Below are positions 9,842 to 20,598 of a stretch of DNA of 64,000 bases, piece by piece. Both the position numbers and the translations under genes were made by a program. The notes beneath the pieces were generated by a model that did no database searches, had not been told where the DNA came from, and worked only from the letters and a program-made list of their open reading frames with translations. How positions within the stretch are numbered: the first letter of the stretch is position 1; every line of letters starts with the position of its first letter. The stretch is from Geobacter sp. AOG1 (GTDB taxonomy: Bacteria; Desulfobacterota; Desulfuromonadia; Geobacterales; Geobacteraceae). The DNA lies in NCBI RefSeq assembly GCF_019972315.1, contig NZ_BLIZ01000001.1, positions 2,951,521 through 3,015,520 of the forward strand, written 5' to 3'.

Positions 9842-10399
9842 TTAAAAATAACGTCTGAGTGCCTCGATCCGTTTCGAACCGATACCGGGGACCCTTTCCA
9901 GGCGGTCAATCGTGCAAAATTCGCCATTTTTATGACGATCGACAACAATGTCTCTTGCCAGACCGGGGCCTATCCCCGGTAGCGCCTCCCAATCCGCGCC
10001 ATCCATCAGGTCGGGATTTAACGGAATTCCAAGCAGCATCTGCTCCCGTGCGCTCATCTTACTTAATGATATTTCAACATGTTGGTCCTTACCCGGAAGA
10101 ACTGTTACGACATCGCCAGCTGTAATATCACGGGAACAGAGACACATACCATCCTGTTCAGTGAGCGATCCGGGCAGCGTCATATTTATGACGTCGGCAA
10201 TTGAGACCCCTTCTGTAAATCGATATACTCCCGGCTTCGGTACACGTCCCGCAAGACGGATGGTAAGCCGGGCACTGGTCCGATGTATAAAGGCCACGGA
10301 TTCCCCTTGCAGGGGAACACCGTGGCCTTTGTGCAGATACGATATGCAGAGGGTGGCTGCAAGCAGCCAGAGAACGAAACGTTCGCTCCGCCGTGTCAC
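9842..10399 (-). CDS. ComEA-like DNA-binding protein with SLBB and helix-hairpin-helix domains
   Basis: 185 residues: a hydrophobic N-terminal anchor (about 8-20), an SLBB-type segment ([13 protein letters not shown], about 50-105), and a C-terminal helix-hairpin-helix pair ([13 protein letters not shown] and [16 protein letters not shown], about 138-185). ComEA proteins bind DNA at the cell surface during uptake; similar proteins without competence genes are common. The GTG start overlaps the cimA stop. Codons 23-38 span a very strong perfect hairpin (10289-10330). Confidence 0.85.
   Translation of the reverse strand: MTRRSERFVLWLLAATLCISYLHKGHGVPLQGESVAFIHRTSARLTIRLAGRVPKPGVYRFTEGVSIADVINMTLPGSLTEQDGMCLCSRDITAGDVVTVLPGKDQHVEISLSKMSAREQMLLGIPLNPDLMDGADWEALPGIGPGLARDIVVDRHKNGEFCTIDRLERVPGIGSKRIEALRRYF
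10289..10330. repeat. 42-base nested palindrome inside comEA
   Basis: An 11-bp perfect outer stem (10289-10299 with 10320-10330) encloses a 6-bp inner stem (TTCCCC with GGGGAA, 10301-10306 and 10312-10317) and a 5-base loop. It is fully inside the reading frame and is not followed by a T tract on either strand. Confidence 0.85.
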
Positions 10400-11982
10400 T
10401 TCTTGCCGGCCTCCCCCTCCTCGCCCCTGTGCAGTTTGTACTCGATGCTGTCGATGAGCGCCTGATAAGACGCATCGATGATATTGTCGGAAACGCCGAC
10501 CGTTCCCCAGCGGCTCTCCTTGTCACCCGACTCGATGAGCACCCGGATGGCCGACGCGGTACCCTGGCCTGCAGGGAGTACGCGGACCTTGTAGTCAAGG
10601 AGCTTGACCTCCTTGAGCCGCGGATAGAACTTCTCCAGCGCCTTTCGAATTGCGTTGTCCAGCGCATTCACCGGCCCGTTCCCTTCGGCCGCGGTATGCT
10701 CCACCTTCCCCCCCACCTTGACCATGATTGTGGCTTCCGAAAGGGGTTTCTGGTCTTCATGGCGCTTCTCGTCGATGACCCGGAAGCCGATGACCGAGAA
10801 AAACTTGCGGTGGGTTCCGAGGGCACGTTTCATGAGCAGTTCGAAGGAGGCTTCCGCACCCTCGAACTGATACCCCCGGTTCTCCATATCTTTGATATTG
10901 TCGAGTATGTCGAGGGTAACGGGATCCTTGCTGTCCAGATTAATGTTGAACTCCTCAGCCTTGGCAAGGATGTTCGCACGTCCGGAGAGATCGGAGATAA
11001 GCACCCTCGTGGTATTCCCCACCAGTTCGGGACGCAGGTGCTCATAGGTTTCCGGGTGGCGCTGGATGGCACTGACGTGAACCCCACCCTTGTGGGCAAA
11101 AGCAGAGTTACCCACATAGGGCTGGTGCTTGTCAGGGGAAAGATTGGCGAGTTCGTAGACGAAGCGTGAAAGCTCGCGCAACTTGCGGAGCTGTTCAGTA
11201 CTGACGCACTTTTTACCCATCTTCAGCGTAAGGGCAGGAATGATGGAACAGAGATTGGCGTTGCCGCACCGCTCGCCGAAACCGTTGATAGTCCCCTGCA
11301 CGTGCACGATCCCCTGATCCACGGCGTGGAGAGAATTGGCGACAGCGCACTCGGAATCGTTGTGGGTATGGATGCCAAGGGGGGTCGTGATGTGCTTCCT
11401 CACATCCTTGATGATCTGGGCAAGTTCGAACGGCATGGTGCCGCCGTTGGTGTCGCAAAGGATGATACAGTCGACCTTAGCCTGCTCGGCAGCCTTGAGC
11501 GTCTTGATAGCATACTCCGGATTGGCCTTGTAGCCGTCGAAGAAATGCTCCGCATCGTAGAAGACTTCCGGTGCCCGGGACTTGAGGTATTCCAGGGAGT
11601 CGAAAATAAGTTCCAGGTTCTCTTCCAGCGGGATGCGTAGCGCCTCCCGCACGTGGAAATCCCAGGTCTTGCCGAAGATGGTGATGGCATCAGGTTCGGC
11701 CTGGATCAGGGTCCGGATGTTTTGGTCCTTATCCGGCGTTATCTTTGCTCGCCGAGTGGAACCGAAGGCCGCAATTTTCGCTTGGGAGAGCTTCTCCTTT
11801 TTAATCTCCTTGAAAAAGGCAATATCCTTGGGATTGCTCCCCGGCCATCCCCCTTCGATGTAGTTGATGCCCACCTCGTCCAGCTTGTGGGCGATGCGAA
11901 TCTTGTCTTCCACCAGAAAGGAGATGTCTTCTCCCTGCGTTCCGTCCCGCAGCGTCGTATCGTACAATTTTACCAGGCTCAT
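10396..11982 (-). CDS. cimA: (R)-citramalate synthase
   Basis: 528 residues. It condenses pyruvate and acetyl-CoA to citramalate, the entry to the threonine-independent isoleucine route used by Geobacter. The HMGL/LeuA barrel starts at [17 protein letters not shown] and has the metal ligands in [17 protein letters not shown] LeuA-type regulatory domain follows (about 395-520). The LRDGTQGE opening is the CimA form rather than LeuA. ATG at 11982 has AAGGTGA upstream. It follows lysC on the same strand. Confidence 0.93.
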   Translation of the reverse strand: MSLVKLYDTTLRDGTQGEDISFLVEDKIRIAHKLDEVGINYIEGGWPGSNPKDIAFFKEIKKEKLSQAKIAAFGSTRRAKITPDKDQNIRTLIQAEPDAITIFGKTWDFHVREALRIPLEENLELIFDSLEYLKSRAPEVFYDAEHFFDGYKANPEYAIKTLKAAEQAKVDCIILCDTNGGTMPFELAQIIKDVRKHITTPLGIHTHNDSECAVANSLHAVDQGIVHVQGTINGFGERCGNANLCSIIPALTLKMGKKCVSTEQLRKLRELSRFVYELANLSPDKHQPYVGNSAFAHKGGVHVSAIQRHPETYEHLRPELVGNTTRVLISDLSGRANILAKAEEFNINLDSKDPVTLDILDNIKDMENRGYQFEGAEASFELLMKRALGTHRKFFSVIGFRVIDEKRHEDQKPLSEATIMVKVGGKVEHTAAEGNGPVNALDNAIRKALEKFYPRLKEVKLLDYKVRVLPAGQGTASAIRVLIESGDKESRWGTVGVSDNIIDASYQALIDSIEYKLHRGEEGEAGKK

Positions 11983-12021
11983 GCATTCACCTTTACCCGA
12001 TGGATTTGAATCCTGCAACAA

Positions 12022-12076
12022 GAGGCACAGAGCACAACGTCGGTCAGTATTACCAACTCGAGTATCTCTGTGCCTC
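12022..12076. repeat. Inverted repeat between lysC and cimA
   Basis: Perfect 11-base arms GAGGCACAGAG (12022-12032) and its complement (12066-12076) enclose 33 bases. There is no T tract, so it is not a typical terminator. Its arms resemble the CACAGAG-rich dispersed repeats found in Geobacter intergenic regions. Confidence 0.7.
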
Positions 12077-12115
12077 GCGTTTTGAGACTATTGAACAGAA
12101 CAAGCGAGAAGGGTG

Positions 12116-13348
12116 TTACTCCCCTTTCACGTCCTTACCCGACATGCCGAATGCATCGTGGAGTACCCGTACCGCCAGTTCGGTGTACTTGGCATCGATC
12201 ACCACCGATACCTTGATTTCGGACGTGGAGATCATCTGGATATTGATTCCCTCCTTGGCCAACGTCTGGAACATCTTGGTAGCCACGCCGGCATGACTCC
12301 GCATCCCGACCCCCACGATGGAAATCTTGGAGATGTTCTCATCGGTCACCACATCCTTGGCCGCTATATCCTTTGCGGTCTCCTTGGTAATGGCAAGCGC
12401 CTTCTTGAAGTCGGCCTTCGTGACGGTGAAGGTGAAATCGGTGTGCCCGGATTCACTCACGTTCTGCACGATCATGTCGACGGAGATATTGGCGTCGGAA
12501 AGGGGGGAGAGAATCTTGGCAGCGATCCCCGGCTTGTCGGGAACGTTCATCACCGCAATCTTGGTTTCGTTCTTATCATAGGCAATGCCTGATACGAGTA
12601 CTGCTTCCATTTCCTTATCCTCCTTGGTAACCATGGTACCCTGATTATCATTGAAGCTGGAGCGGACGTGCACGTCCACATTGTATTTCTTGGCGAATTC
12701 CACCGAACGGATCTGGAGGACCTTCGCCCCCAGGCTGGCCAGTTCCAGCATCTCGTCATAGGAAACCTTTTCGACCTTGCGGGCATCGGTGCAGATGTTG
12801 GGATCAGTGGTGTAAACTCCATCCACGTCTGTATAAATTTCACAGACATCCGCCTTGAGGGCAGCCGCCAGGGCAACCGCCGACGTGTCCGAACCGCCCC
12901 GCCCGAGAGTGGTGACATTCCCTTCCCGGTCTATTCCCTGGAACCCGGCGACGACAACGATGGTGCCGTCCTTGAGGTCCGCGCGCATATTGGTGTCGGG
13001 AATCTCTTCGATACGCGCCTTGCTGAAGGCACTGTCAGTAATGACCGGCACCTGCCAGCCGTGATAGGATTTGGCCTTGTACCCCATGGATTTTAAGCAG
13101 ATGGAGAGAAGCGCGATGGAAACCTGTTCGCCCGATGCCACCAGGACATCATATTCGCGATTATCGGGGAACTCGCAGATGTCATTGGCCAGGGCTACCA
13201 GTTTATTGGTTTCGCCGGACATGGCCGACACAACGATCACCATATCGTTACCGGCATCGTAGGTTTTGGCGACCCTCTTGGCCACGTTGCGGATCCGTTC
13301 GATCGACCCCATCGACGTGCCGCCGTATTTTTGAACCACCAGAGCCAT
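12116..13348 (-). CDS. lysC: Aspartate kinase
   Basis: 410 residues. It phosphorylates aspartate in the first step to lysine, threonine and methionine. The kinase domain starts [12 protein letters not shown], and two ACT domains occupy the C-terminal third (about 265-400), the usual site of feedback inhibition. The start is the ATG with AAAGGAGG nine bases upstream; a GTG twelve codons earlier would lie before this ribosome site. It is transcribed towards cimA. Confidence 0.95.
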   Translation of the reverse strand: MALVVQKYGGTSMGSIERIRNVAKRVAKTYDAGNDMVIVVSAMSGETNKLVALANDICEFPDNREYDVLVASGEQVSIALLSICLKSMGYKAKSYHGWQVPVITDSAFSKARIEEIPDTNMRADLKDGTIVVVAGFQGIDREGNVTTLGRGGSDTSAVALAAALKADVCEIYTDVDGVYTTDPNICTDARKVEKVSYDEMLELASLGAKVLQIRSVEFAKKYNVDVHVRSSFNDNQGTMVTKEDKEMEAVLVSGIAYDKNETKIAVMNVPDKPGIAAKILSPLSDANISVDMIVQNVSESGHTDFTFTVTKADFKKALAITKETAKDIAAKDVVTDENISKISIVGVGMRSHAGVATKMFQTLAKEGINIQMISTSEIKVSVVIDAKYTELAVRVLHDAFGMSGKDVKGE

Positions 13349-13422
13349 CAGAGCTATCCTCCTTTGATTAAAACCTTGTCTCACCCAATCAAGACACAGG
13401 GTAAGCGGTTGAATTGTTTTTA

Positions 13423-13932
13423 TTAGCAGGAATCCTGCAACGGGTCAAAACATTTTTTCCGGTTATGGGGGAAAAGCTCCCTCATGAGCTCCTCATAGCG
13501 CTTACCATGGGGTTCGAAGAGCAGGTGTCTGCTCCCGTTTTCTCCATGGCTGAACGTTATGGTCAGACGTTCGCCGGGCATCTCACCCTGCAACCGCTCC
13601 GCCCACTCCACCAGGCTGGCGCCGTTACCATAAAAATACTCTTCAAAACCGAGTTCCAGAATGTCACCCTCGCCGGCAAGCCGGTACAGGTCGAAATGAT
13701 AGAGAGGAATACGTCCCTGATATATATTGAGGAGGGTAAACGTCGGGCTGGTGATGGGGATTGCCGCATCCACCCCCATGCCGACTGCCACACCCTTGGC
13801 AAACTCGGTTTTGCCTGTTCCGAGATCACCCGTCAGCGCCACGAAATCACCCGGTCCGAGAAGCGAACCGACCCGCTGCCCCAAGGATCCGGTTTCCATT
13901 GCACTGCCGGTGACTACCTCCAGCACGGTCAT
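13423..13932 (-). CDS. tsaE: tRNA t6A37 biosynthesis ATPase TsaE
   Basis: 169 residues. It works with TsaD (also in this window at 55.3 kb) and TsaB to make threonylcarbamoyladenosine on ANN-decoding tRNAs. Walker A is [13 protein letters not shown], followed by [12 protein letters not shown] and the HFDLYRL motif. The ATG overlaps the CBS-protein stop codon (ATGA). An open frame continues upstream, but only as an out-of-frame shadow of the CBS gene. Confidence 0.94.
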   Translation of the reverse strand: MTVLEVVTGSAMETGSLGQRVGSLLGPGDFVALTGDLGTGKTEFAKGVAVGMGVDAAIPITSPTFTLLNIYQGRIPLYHFDLYRLAGEGDILELGFEEYFYGNGASLVEWAERLQGEMPGERLTITFSHGENGSRHLLFEPHGKRYEELMRELFPHNRKKCFDPLQDSC

Positions 13933-14396
13933 CCCTGGCCGGTCATGGTACGGATAAGATCGATGCGAGCCACCATGCCGACCACCTTTTTCCCCTCCAC
14001 CACCGGCAGGGCGTGAAGCTTCCGGCTGCTCATGAGATCGGCAACGGTACTCAAGGTGGTTACCGGCGTCACCGTCTCGACTTCCGCGCGGTATATGTCC
14101 CCAACGGTCTGGCCGGTCATTTTCTGCAACTCCCGCTCGAATTTTTTCTCGCTTTCCAGGTAGATAACCCAATCGAACAGAGAAATGACCGTTGGGATAT
14201 GGAGGTTCTTGTCCTGCTCGATCAGATCGCTCTCGGTGACAACACCGAGGAGATCTCCGGCAGCATCGACCACCGGTGCGCTGCTGATCCGGTGCCGGGC
14301 AAACAGTCCGGCCAGCTCACGGATAGACATGTCTTTCGTTACAGTGATCACTTCTTTGGTCATTACATCGGCAACGGTCAGCATAGTATTCTCCAT
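13929..14396 (-). CDS. CBS-domain pair protein
   Basis: 155 residues made of two CBS motifs (VADVMTKEVITVTKDMSIRE and VETVTPVTTLSTVADLM) around a short linker. CBS pairs bind adenine nucleotides and act as energy or ligand sensors; no catalytic domain is attached. It overlaps tsaE by four bases and follows nnr by one base, so it is co-transcribed with both. Confidence 0.88.
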   Translation of the reverse strand: MENTMLTVADVMTKEVITVTKDMSIRELAGLFARHRISSAPVVDAAGDLLGVVTESDLIEQDKNLHIPTVISLFDWVIYLESEKKFERELQKMTGQTVGDIYRAEVETVTPVTTLSTVADLMSSRKLHALPVVEGKKVVGMVARIDLIRTMTGQG

Positions 14397-14397
14397 T

Positions 14398-15942
14398 TCA
14401 TGTCGTCAATTGTCTACAGGCATAGGGAAGCCGCTCCTGAACATCCACGGCAGCCATTCCAATCTCTCCCATCTCCGCCGCCACCATGTCGGCCGCATGG
14501 CCATGGATGAATACCCCGATACGGCAAGCGGTAAACGGGTCGTACCCCTGGGCGAGAAGGGCCACCAGAATGCCGGTAAGGACGTCCCCCATCCCCCCCG
14601 ACGCCATGCCGGGGTTGCCGCTGCCGTTGATGGCCATCCGCCCGTCGGGGGCGGCAATGATGGTACGCGCCCCTTTGAGGATTACATATACTGCGAAGTG
14701 TTGGGCAAACTCGCGGGCGGCAGTTATCCGGTCGCTCTCTACATCGGCAACCGAACAGCCGGCCAGACGCGCCATCTCTCCCGGATGGGGGGTAAGTATA
14801 ACGGCTGGCGATTTCTTGCGGAGCAGCACCGCCGACTCCCCGGCGACAGCGTTCAGCCCATCGGCATCGAGCACCAGGGGCAGGGAAATGTCCGAAACCA
14901 GCCGACGAACCAGCTGGACGGTCTCGGGATGGAGGGCAAGACCTGGTCCCACGGCCACCGCACTCTTTCCCTCCAGGGCATTATCGATGAACGCCTGATC
15001 CGCATCGCCGAGATAACCAAGATCGCCGTCGGGAAGGTGGAGCGTCATGGCTTCGGTAGTTTTGACCTCCAGGATGGGACCGAGACTGGCAGGAACTGCC
15101 AGGGTAACGAGGCCGGCACCGCTTCGCACTGCACTGTTGGCCGCCATGGCTGCCGCCCCCGTCTTGCCGGTGGAGCCGGCGACGATGAAGCAATGGCCGA
15201 AGCTCCCCTTGTGGTCAGTAGGCCCGCGCTTGCGCAACAACGGCCGGACCGCATCGGCATCAAGGTATTCGAGCCCCGGAGCGGCATCGGTCACCACTGC
15301 GGGAATACCGATATCCACTACCTTCAGGTGGCCGGTGAACTCCGCCCCCGGATAACAGACATGCCCGCACTTGGCCAGGGCAAAGGTCACCGTGAGGTCG
15401 GCACGCACCGCTGTTCCCAAGACCTTCCCGGTGGCCGCGTCGATCCCCGAGGGGACGTCCACCGCCACCACCGGCCGACCGGCATCGTTCATCAGGGAAA
15501 TCGCCTCGGCATACACCCCCCTCACCTCACTACTGAGGCCGGTACCGAGCAGGGCATCGACGATGACGTCCGCCTCCCGCAGCGATGTAACGTAATGTCC
15601 GAGCATGCCGGGCTCAGGACAGAAGGCAATCGCGCCCTCCCCCAGACGTTCCAGATTGGGACGGGCGTCGCCGCCGATATTCTCTTTGCGAGCGATGACG
15701 AAGGTAGCTACCTGCCACCCCTGTTCGTGCAGGAGGCGGGCGATGACAAAGCCATCGCCGCCGTTGTTCCCTTTGCCTGCCACCACAACGGCACGTCTTC
15801 CGCTTTGACCGCCATACATCTCCGTGATTGACGCAACACAGCCGATCCCCGCGTTCTCCATCAGGAGGAGTCCAGGCACCCCGAACTCCTCAATGGTGCG
15901 CCGGTCGATCTCCTGCATGGTTATCCCGGTGACGACCTTCAT
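14398..15942 (-). CDS. nnr: Bifunctional NAD(P)H-hydrate epimerase / ADP-dependent dehydratase
   Basis: 514 residues that repair hydrated NAD(P)H. The N-terminal YjeF domain (about 1-215) epimerises and has [19 protein letters not shown]. The C-terminal ribokinase-like domain (about 225-510) dehydrates and has [17 protein letters not shown] with the catalytic Asp. Full-length fusion as in most bacteria. Its ATG overlaps the acpS stop (ATGA). Confidence 0.95.
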   Translation of the reverse strand: MKVVTGITMQEIDRRTIEEFGVPGLLLMENAGIGCVASITEMYGGQSGRRAVVVAGKGNNGGDGFVIARLLHEQGWQVATFVIARKENIGGDARPNLERLGEGAIAFCPEPGMLGHYVTSLREADVIVDALLGTGLSSEVRGVYAEAISLMNDAGRPVVAVDVPSGIDAATGKVLGTAVRADLTVTFALAKCGHVCYPGAEFTGHLKVVDIGIPAVVTDAAPGLEYLDADAVRPLLRKRGPTDHKGSFGHCFIVAGSTGKTGAAAMAANSAVRSGAGLVTLAVPASLGPILEVKTTEAMTLHLPDGDLGYLGDADQAFIDNALEGKSAVAVGPGLALHPETVQLVRRLVSDISLPLVLDADGLNAVAGESAVLLRKKSPAVILTPHPGEMARLAGCSVADVESDRITAAREFAQHFAVYVILKGARTIIAAPDGRMAINGSGNPGMASGGMGDVLTGILVALLAQGYDPFTACRIGVFIHGHAADMVAAEMGEIGMAAVDVQERLPYACRQLTT

Positions 15943-16319
15943 TCTCCCTCCAGGATGACGGATGCGGCAGCAACGTCGCCGTCGTGGGACAGAGACAGGA
16001 AATGACGCCGCAACCCATGGCCCGCGAACAGTTCACGGGCACGACCATAGAGCCTCAGTTCGGGCTTGCCAAGGGGGTCGTTAACGACCTCAACGTCATG
16101 CCAGCTTATGCCGTCACGGAGTCCCGTGCCGAGAGCCTTCAAAAAAGCCTCCTTGGCGGCGAAGCGCAAGGCGTAGTGCTGGGCGCAACGTTTGCGAGCA
16201 GCACAGTACTCACGTTCGTGGAGGGTAAAAAGCCGCTCCAGCAGCAAGACGTTGTTCTCCGCCACAAAGCGCTCGAAGCGGCTGATAGCCACGATATCGA
16301 TACCGGTTCCGAAGATCAT
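15939..16319 (-). CDS. acpS: Holo-[acyl-carrier-protein] synthase
   Basis: 126 residues. It transfers 4'-phosphopantetheine from CoA to apo-ACP. The magnesium-binding motif [15 protein letters not shown] opens the protein, and [15 protein letters not shown] follows around residue 55. It lies nine bases after pdxJ and overlaps nnr. Confidence 0.95.
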   Translation of the reverse strand: MIFGTGIDIVAISRFERFVAENNVLLLERLFTLHEREYCAARKRCAQHYALRFAAKEAFLKALGTGLRDGISWHDVEVVNDPLGKPELRLYGRARELFAGHGLRRHFLSLSHDGDVAAASVILEGE

Positions 16320-16328
16320 GTCGTCCCG

Positions 16329-17048
16329 TCAGGCATATTTTACCAGATCCACCATTTCCCGCACTGCCCGGTCGAGTCCGACCAGCACCGCCCGGGAAAT
16401 GATTGAGTGACCGATGTTGAATTCCTCGATCCCGCCAAGTGCTGCCACCATCTTGATATTGTTGTAGTTGAGACCGTGTCCCGCATTGACGCCGAGCCCG
16501 AGTTTTGCAGCGAGCTTGACCGCATTTTCTATCTTGCGCAGCTCAGCCTCCTGGTTGCGGAACCCCCGCGCCTCGGCAAAGGCCCCGGTGTGGATCTCGA
16601 TGTAATCGGCTCCTATCTTGCTGGCCGTCTTGACCTGATCAGGATCGGGATCGATGAAGAGGCTGACGAACATCCCCCCTTCCTGAAGCTTCTCGACCAC
16701 ATCGGCCAGGCTCTCCTGATGAATGCGAACGTCCAGCCCCCCTTCCGTGGTCAGTTCCTGGCGCTTTTCCGGCACGAGGGTACACATCTCGGGTTTCTGG
16801 GTACAGGCTATAGCCACCATTTCAGCGGTTGCGGCCATCTCCAGGTTAAGCCTGGTCCTGACGGTCTGCCGCAGGATTTTCAGGTCCCGGTCCTGAATAT
16901 GACGGCGGTCCTCCCGCAGATGGATCGTGATACCATCGGCGCCGGCCAGTTCGGCGATGGCGGCTGCAGCAACCGGATCGGGTTCCATCCCCCCCCGCGC
17001 CTGGCGGATAGTCGCCACGTGGTCGATATTGACCCCCAGCTTGGCCAT
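16329..17048 (-). CDS. pdxJ: Pyridoxine 5'-phosphate synthase
   Basis: 239 residues. It condenses 1-deoxyxylulose 5-phosphate with 3-amino-2-oxopropyl phosphate to make vitamin B6. Family segments: [39 protein letters not shown]-type [11 protein letters not shown]. The ATG at 17048 has GGAGGT eight bases upstream; a GTG two codons earlier is less likely. It directly follows glmM. Confidence 0.96.
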   Translation of the reverse strand: MAKLGVNIDHVATIRQARGGMEPDPVAAAAIAELAGADGITIHLREDRRHIQDRDLKILRQTVRTRLNLEMAATAEMVAIACTQKPEMCTLVPEKRQELTTEGGLDVRIHQESLADVVEKLQEGGMFVSLFIDPDPDQVKTASKIGADYIEIHTGAFAEARGFRNQEAELRKIENAVKLAAKLGLGVNAGHGLNYNNIKMVAALGGIEEFNIGHSIISRAVLVGLDRAVREMVDLVKYA

Positions 17049-17050
17049 GC

Positions 17051-18406
17051 TCACTTACCTCCGATCTTACTTTCCACCAGATCCGCAATCTCCTTGGCCC
17101 AGGTGGTAATCTGGTACTTGTCCTGCCCCTCCAGCATGATCCGGAGCAGCGGTTCCGTCCCCGAATAGCGTATCAGTACTCGCCCCTCGTCCTTTACCTT
17201 CGCTTCGATCCCCCGGATTTTCAAGGCAACTTCGGGTATGGTCATGATATCTGCTTTTTCCCGAACCCTGACGTTCACCAGCACCTGCGGCAGGGGAATC
17301 ATCACCTCCGCCAGCTCAGCCAGGGTTTTACCGGTCCGGCGCATGATCGCCAGCACCTGCAGGGCGGAGAGGACACCGTCGCCGGTCGTGTTGTGGTCGA
17401 GGAATATCATGTGCCCCGACTGCTCACCCCCCAGATTATATCCACCCTTCCGCATCTCCTCCACCACGTAACGGTCTCCAACGGCGGTCTTGATGATCTT
17501 CCCCCCCGCCTTTTTGACGGCGATATCGAGCCCCATGTTGCTCATCACCGTAGCGACCAAGGTGTTCTTCCGCAGTTTCTTCTGCTTGATCATATGTGTG
17601 GCGCAGATGGCCATGATGTGATCACCGTCCACCTCGTTACCGAACTCGTCCACAAAGATCACCCGGTCGGCATCACCGTCCAGGGCAATCCCCAAATCGG
17701 CCCGGTGTTCCTTGACCGCCTCGCTGATAACCTCCGGATGGAGGGAACCGCAGCCGGCATTGATATTGGTGCCGTTCGGCCTCACGCCGATGGGGATCAC
17801 TTCGGCCCCCAACTCCTCGAAAACCGCTGGTGCAACCTTGTACGCAGCGCCGTTGGCACAATCGAGGACGATCTTCAACCCGGTCAAATCCAGTTCTTTG
17901 GGAAAGGTGTTTTTGAGAAAGACCACATAGCGGCCCGCTGCATCATCAATACGGTATGCCTTGCCGACCTCGGTGGCAGTGGGGCGAAGAGAATCGATCT
18001 TTTTGGAAAAGATGAGATCCTCTATCTTCAGTTCCATTTCGTCGGGAAGCTTGAAGCCGTCGCGGGAAAAAAACTTGATGCCGTTGTCCTGAAATGCATT
18101 GTGGGACGCGGAAATGACAACCCCCGCATCGGCACGCATGGAGGAGGTGATGTTGGCGATGCCGGGCGTAGGGAGCGGACCGACAATCAGTACATCCACC
18201 CCCATGGAGCAGATACCCGCCACCAGGGCATTTTCAAGCATGTACCCGGAGAGGCGAGTGTCCTTGCCAATGACGATCCGGTGCCGCTGACGACCGTTCT
18301 TGAAAATATAGGCCGCAGCCCGACCGATCTGCATGGCCATCTCGCTGGTCATGGGGTAGACGTTCGCCACGCCGCGCACGCCGTCGGTTCCGAAAAGTTT
18401 CTTCAT
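17051..18406 (-). CDS. glmM: Phosphoglucosamine mutase
   Basis: 451 residues. It converts glucosamine 6-phosphate to glucosamine 1-phosphate for peptidoglycan and LPS. It opens [14 protein letters not shown] and has the phosphoserine loop [15 protein letters not shown] (about residue 100), metal loop DGDADR and substrate loop [18 protein letters not shown] precedes the ATG. It is the third gene of cdaA-cdaR-glmM, an arrangement conserved in many c-di-AMP-producing bacteria. Confidence 0.96.
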   Translation of the reverse strand: MKKLFGTDGVRGVANVYPMTSEMAMQIGRAAAYIFKNGRQRHRIVIGKDTRLSGYMLENALVAGICSMGVDVLIVGPLPTPGIANITSSMRADAGVVISASHNAFQDNGIKFFSRDGFKLPDEMELKIEDLIFSKKIDSLRPTATEVGKAYRIDDAAGRYVVFLKNTFPKELDLTGLKIVLDCANGAAYKVAPAVFEELGAEVIPIGVRPNGTNINAGCGSLHPEVISEAVKEHRADLGIALDGDADRVIFVDEFGNEVDGDHIMAICATHMIKQKKLRKNTLVATVMSNMGLDIAVKKAGGKIIKTAVGDRYVVEEMRKGGYNLGGEQSGHMIFLDHNTTGDGVLSALQVLAIMRRTGKTLAELAEVMIPLPQVLVNVRVREKADIMTIPEVALKIRGIEAKVKDEGRVLIRYSGTEPLLRIMLEGQDKYQITTWAKEIADLVESKIGGK

Positions 18407-18471
18407 ACTGCACTCCTGTTCCGGACATGCCGGATTGATATCGGGGTTCTGCATGCTGGCGGTACCCGCAC

Positions 18472-18891
18472 CTACCTGTCCCCACGGGCCGAAGGCGCCC
18501 CCCCTCCTTCGTCTCTTACCAGACGAAGTTCAACCGTCGAAGGATAGACACGGGTAACCCGCACGCTCGTCGGTAGCTGTAACCTCGTATCCAGCGCGGT
18601 AAAGGCAACAACCCCTTCCCGCACCCCGTCCAGGTTGAGGGTAATCGTCAAGCGATTTGCCGCTGCTAATTTTACCAAGAGAAAGCGGGGCCCGGCAAGC
18701 CGAAGTTCCACCCGCTCCGTCGGCTTACCCACCACGACCAGTCCGGCAGGGAGATTCATCGTCTCGACCCGGGCGATGAAAGCACGCTCCGTTTCCCCAC
18801 CGCCAGTCACGTAGGACCAGAGGAAAAACGCCAGGATCAGTGACATGATCCTGAGCCCCAGATTTTCTTGCAGCCAGACGGGGACCTTCAT
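18472..18891 (-). CDS. YbbR-domain membrane protein (CdaR-like)
   Basis: 139 residues: a short cytoplasmic N-terminus, one membrane segment ([14 protein letters not shown], about 13-27) and a single YbbR domain outside the membrane. In Firmicutes CdaR has several YbbR repeats and modulates CdaA; this one is much shorter. The ATG overlaps the cdaA stop (ATGA); a GTG three codons upstream is an alternative. Its position between cdaA and glmM supports the assignment. Confidence 0.85.
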   Translation of the reverse strand: MKVPVWLQENLGLRIMSLILAFFLWSYVTGGGETERAFIARVETMNLPAGLVVVGKPTERVELRLAGPRFLLVKLAAANRLTITLNLDGVREGVVAFTALDTRLQLPTSVRVTRVYPSTVELRLVRDEGGGAPSARGDR

Positions 18892-19655
18892 GTGAGCCAC
18901 CGTGTTTCAAGAAGCCGGTTCAGCACCTTGCGCAGGGTCTCGCTCTCCAGGTCGCGGGTAATCTTTCCGCCAACTGCCACCGAAATCCTGCCGGTTTCCT
19001 CGGAAACCACAATCACCACCGCATCGGCAATCTCGGTGAGCCCGATGGCAGCCCGGTGCCTAGTTCCGAGAGCCTTGTTCACGTCGGGATTCTGGGTCAG
19101 AGGGAGGAAGCAGCCGGCCCGCGTGAGCTTTCCATGCTGAATGATGACGGCTCCGTCGTGAATCGGCGAATAGGGGAGAAAAATGGAAGAGATGATTTCA
19201 CTCGTCACCTTGGCATCGATCTCCGTTCCGACCGCCATGTAGGTATCGAGGGACATTCCCCGCTCGACAACCATCAGGGCACCGATCTTCTTGCCGGCCA
19301 GACCTTCAGCTGCCATGACCAGTTCCTCGATCAGCGCGGCTGTCGCTTCGCTGTCCCGTTCCTTGCCATACCGGCTACGGCTCAGGGCAACAAGGGCTCG
19401 ACGGATGTCGTGCTGAAAAATGATGACGAGGACAAGAACGATAGAACCGAGGAGATTGTCGAGGAGCCAGTTGACGGTCTGAAAACCGGTCAGTCGAAAC
19501 AGGCCATGGCAGGCTAGCAGCACGATCAGGCCGAACATCACCCATGCCGCCATCGAACCCTTTACCAGGAGCATCAGACGGTAGATGACAAAGGCCAGCA
19601 GCAGGATGTCCAGCAGGTCGACAAGCCATTGCCAGTTGTGAAGAGAAGAGAGCAT
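18888..19655 (-). CDS. cdaA: Diadenylate cyclase CdaA
   Basis: 255 residues. It makes c-di-AMP from two ATP. Three membrane helices fill the first 80 residues. The DAC domain (about 95-215) has both diagnostic motifs, DGAVII and GTRHRAA, so it should be active. The ATG at 19655 has AGGTGA just upstream; a GTG three codons earlier is possible. It lies downstream of folP and overlaps the YbbR gene. Confidence 0.95.
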   Translation of the reverse strand: MLSSLHNWQWLVDLLDILLLAFVIYRLMLLVKGSMAAWVMFGLIVLLACHGLFRLTGFQTVNWLLDNLLGSIVLVLVIIFQHDIRRALVALSRSRYGKERDSEATAALIEELVMAAEGLAGKKIGALMVVERGMSLDTYMAVGTEIDAKVTSEIISSIFLPYSPIHDGAVIIQHGKLTRAGCFLPLTQNPDVNKALGTRHRAAIGLTEIADAVVIVVSEETGRISVAVGGKITRDLESETLRKVLNRLLETRWLT

Positions 19656-19729
19656 CGCTGTCACCTGACCGGATAAGGGGGCCTACCAGGGTAGGCGGGT
19701 GATATGCATGGGCTGCCACGTACTCGACG

Positions 19730-20569
19730 TCACCTGATTCCCTGCGTGATGGCCCAACTCATATCCACTACATCACGCATCTCCCTGACGTCATGAACCC
19801 GGAAAATAGAAGCGCCACCGGCCAGCGCCAGGGCCACCGTTGCGGCCGTTCCGAAAACACGGTCACTCACATTCCGATCCAGCACCTTGCCTATGAACGC
19901 CTTGCGTGAAGTCCCGACCAGAATCGGCCGGCCAAGGGAGGAAAATTCATCCAGACGGCGGAGGATCTCCAGGTTACCCCTGCAATCCTTGCCGAAACCG
20001 ATGCCGGGATCGACGACAATCCGTTCGGAGGCAATACCAGACTGACTGGCCTTCCGGATTGCCTCCGCCAAGAACGTCTTTACCTCGCCGACAAGATCAG
20101 CGTAACAGGTGTCCTTCTGCATCTCCACGGGAGTCCCCCGGGTGTGCTGGAGCACAACCCCCGCGCCGGCAGCAGCGATAACCTCTGCCATCCGGGGATC
20201 GAAAGTCATGGCGCTGATGTCGTTGATAATCTCTGCACCGGCAGCCAGAGCAGCTTCAGCCACCACGGCCTTGGTAGTATCAATGGACAGGGGCACCCGC
20301 AAACGACCGGCAAGACGTTCCACGACCGGGACTACCCGCCCCAACTCCTCTTCCGTGGAGACCGGCAGCGCATCGGGGCGGGTGCTTTCGCCACCGATGT
20401 CGATGATGTCCGCACCATCCGCTTCCATCGCCAATGCACGTTCAACGGCCTTCTCCTGGGAAAAGAATCTGTTTCCGTCGGAGAAGGAATCAGGGGTGAC
20501 ATTGAGTATCCCCATGATACAGGGACGCACTGCCAGATCGATGGTGCGCCGGCCAATCGTCCAACGCAA
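19730..20569 (-). CDS. folP: Dihydropteroate synthase
   Basis: 279 residues. It joins p-aminobenzoate to dihydropterin pyrophosphate in folate synthesis. It has the two signature loops IMGILNVTPDSFSDG and GADIIDIGGESTRPDA, and the C-terminal FRVHDVREMRDVVDM. The frame opens at a TTG (LRWTIGRR...) with no strong ribosome site, so the exact start is uncertain. It follows ftsH by about 30 bases. Confidence 0.94.
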   Translation of the reverse strand: MRWTIGRRTIDLAVRPCIMGILNVTPDSFSDGNRFFSQEKAVERALAMEADGADIIDIGGESTRPDALPVSTEEELGRVVPVVERLAGRLRVPLSIDTTKAVVAEAALAAGAEIINDISAMTFDPRMAEVIAAAGAGVVLQHTRGTPVEMQKDTCYADLVGEVKTFLAEAIRKASQSGIASERIVVDPGIGFGKDCRGNLEILRRLDEFSSLGRPILVGTSRKAFIGKVLDRNVSDRVFGTAATVALALAGGASIFRVHDVREMRDVVDMSWAITQGIR

Positions 20570-20598
20570 CGACTGCGGGGAATGGCCACGACAACCGG

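Noticed and set aside
12116-13348. A lysine riboswitch upstream of lysC
   Set aside because: The upstream gap is under 80 bases and lacks the lysine aptamer core.
13933-14172. An N-terminal extension of TsaE of 80 residues
   Set aside because: It overlaps the CBS gene out of frame, and TsaE motifs start only after the ATG at 13932, which gives the family length.
14185-15831. A 548-codon plus-strand frame opposite nnr and the CBS gene
   Set aside because: Shadow of the minus-strand genes. The translation has no domain and is rich in Arg/Gly/His as expected for antisense of GC-rich codons.
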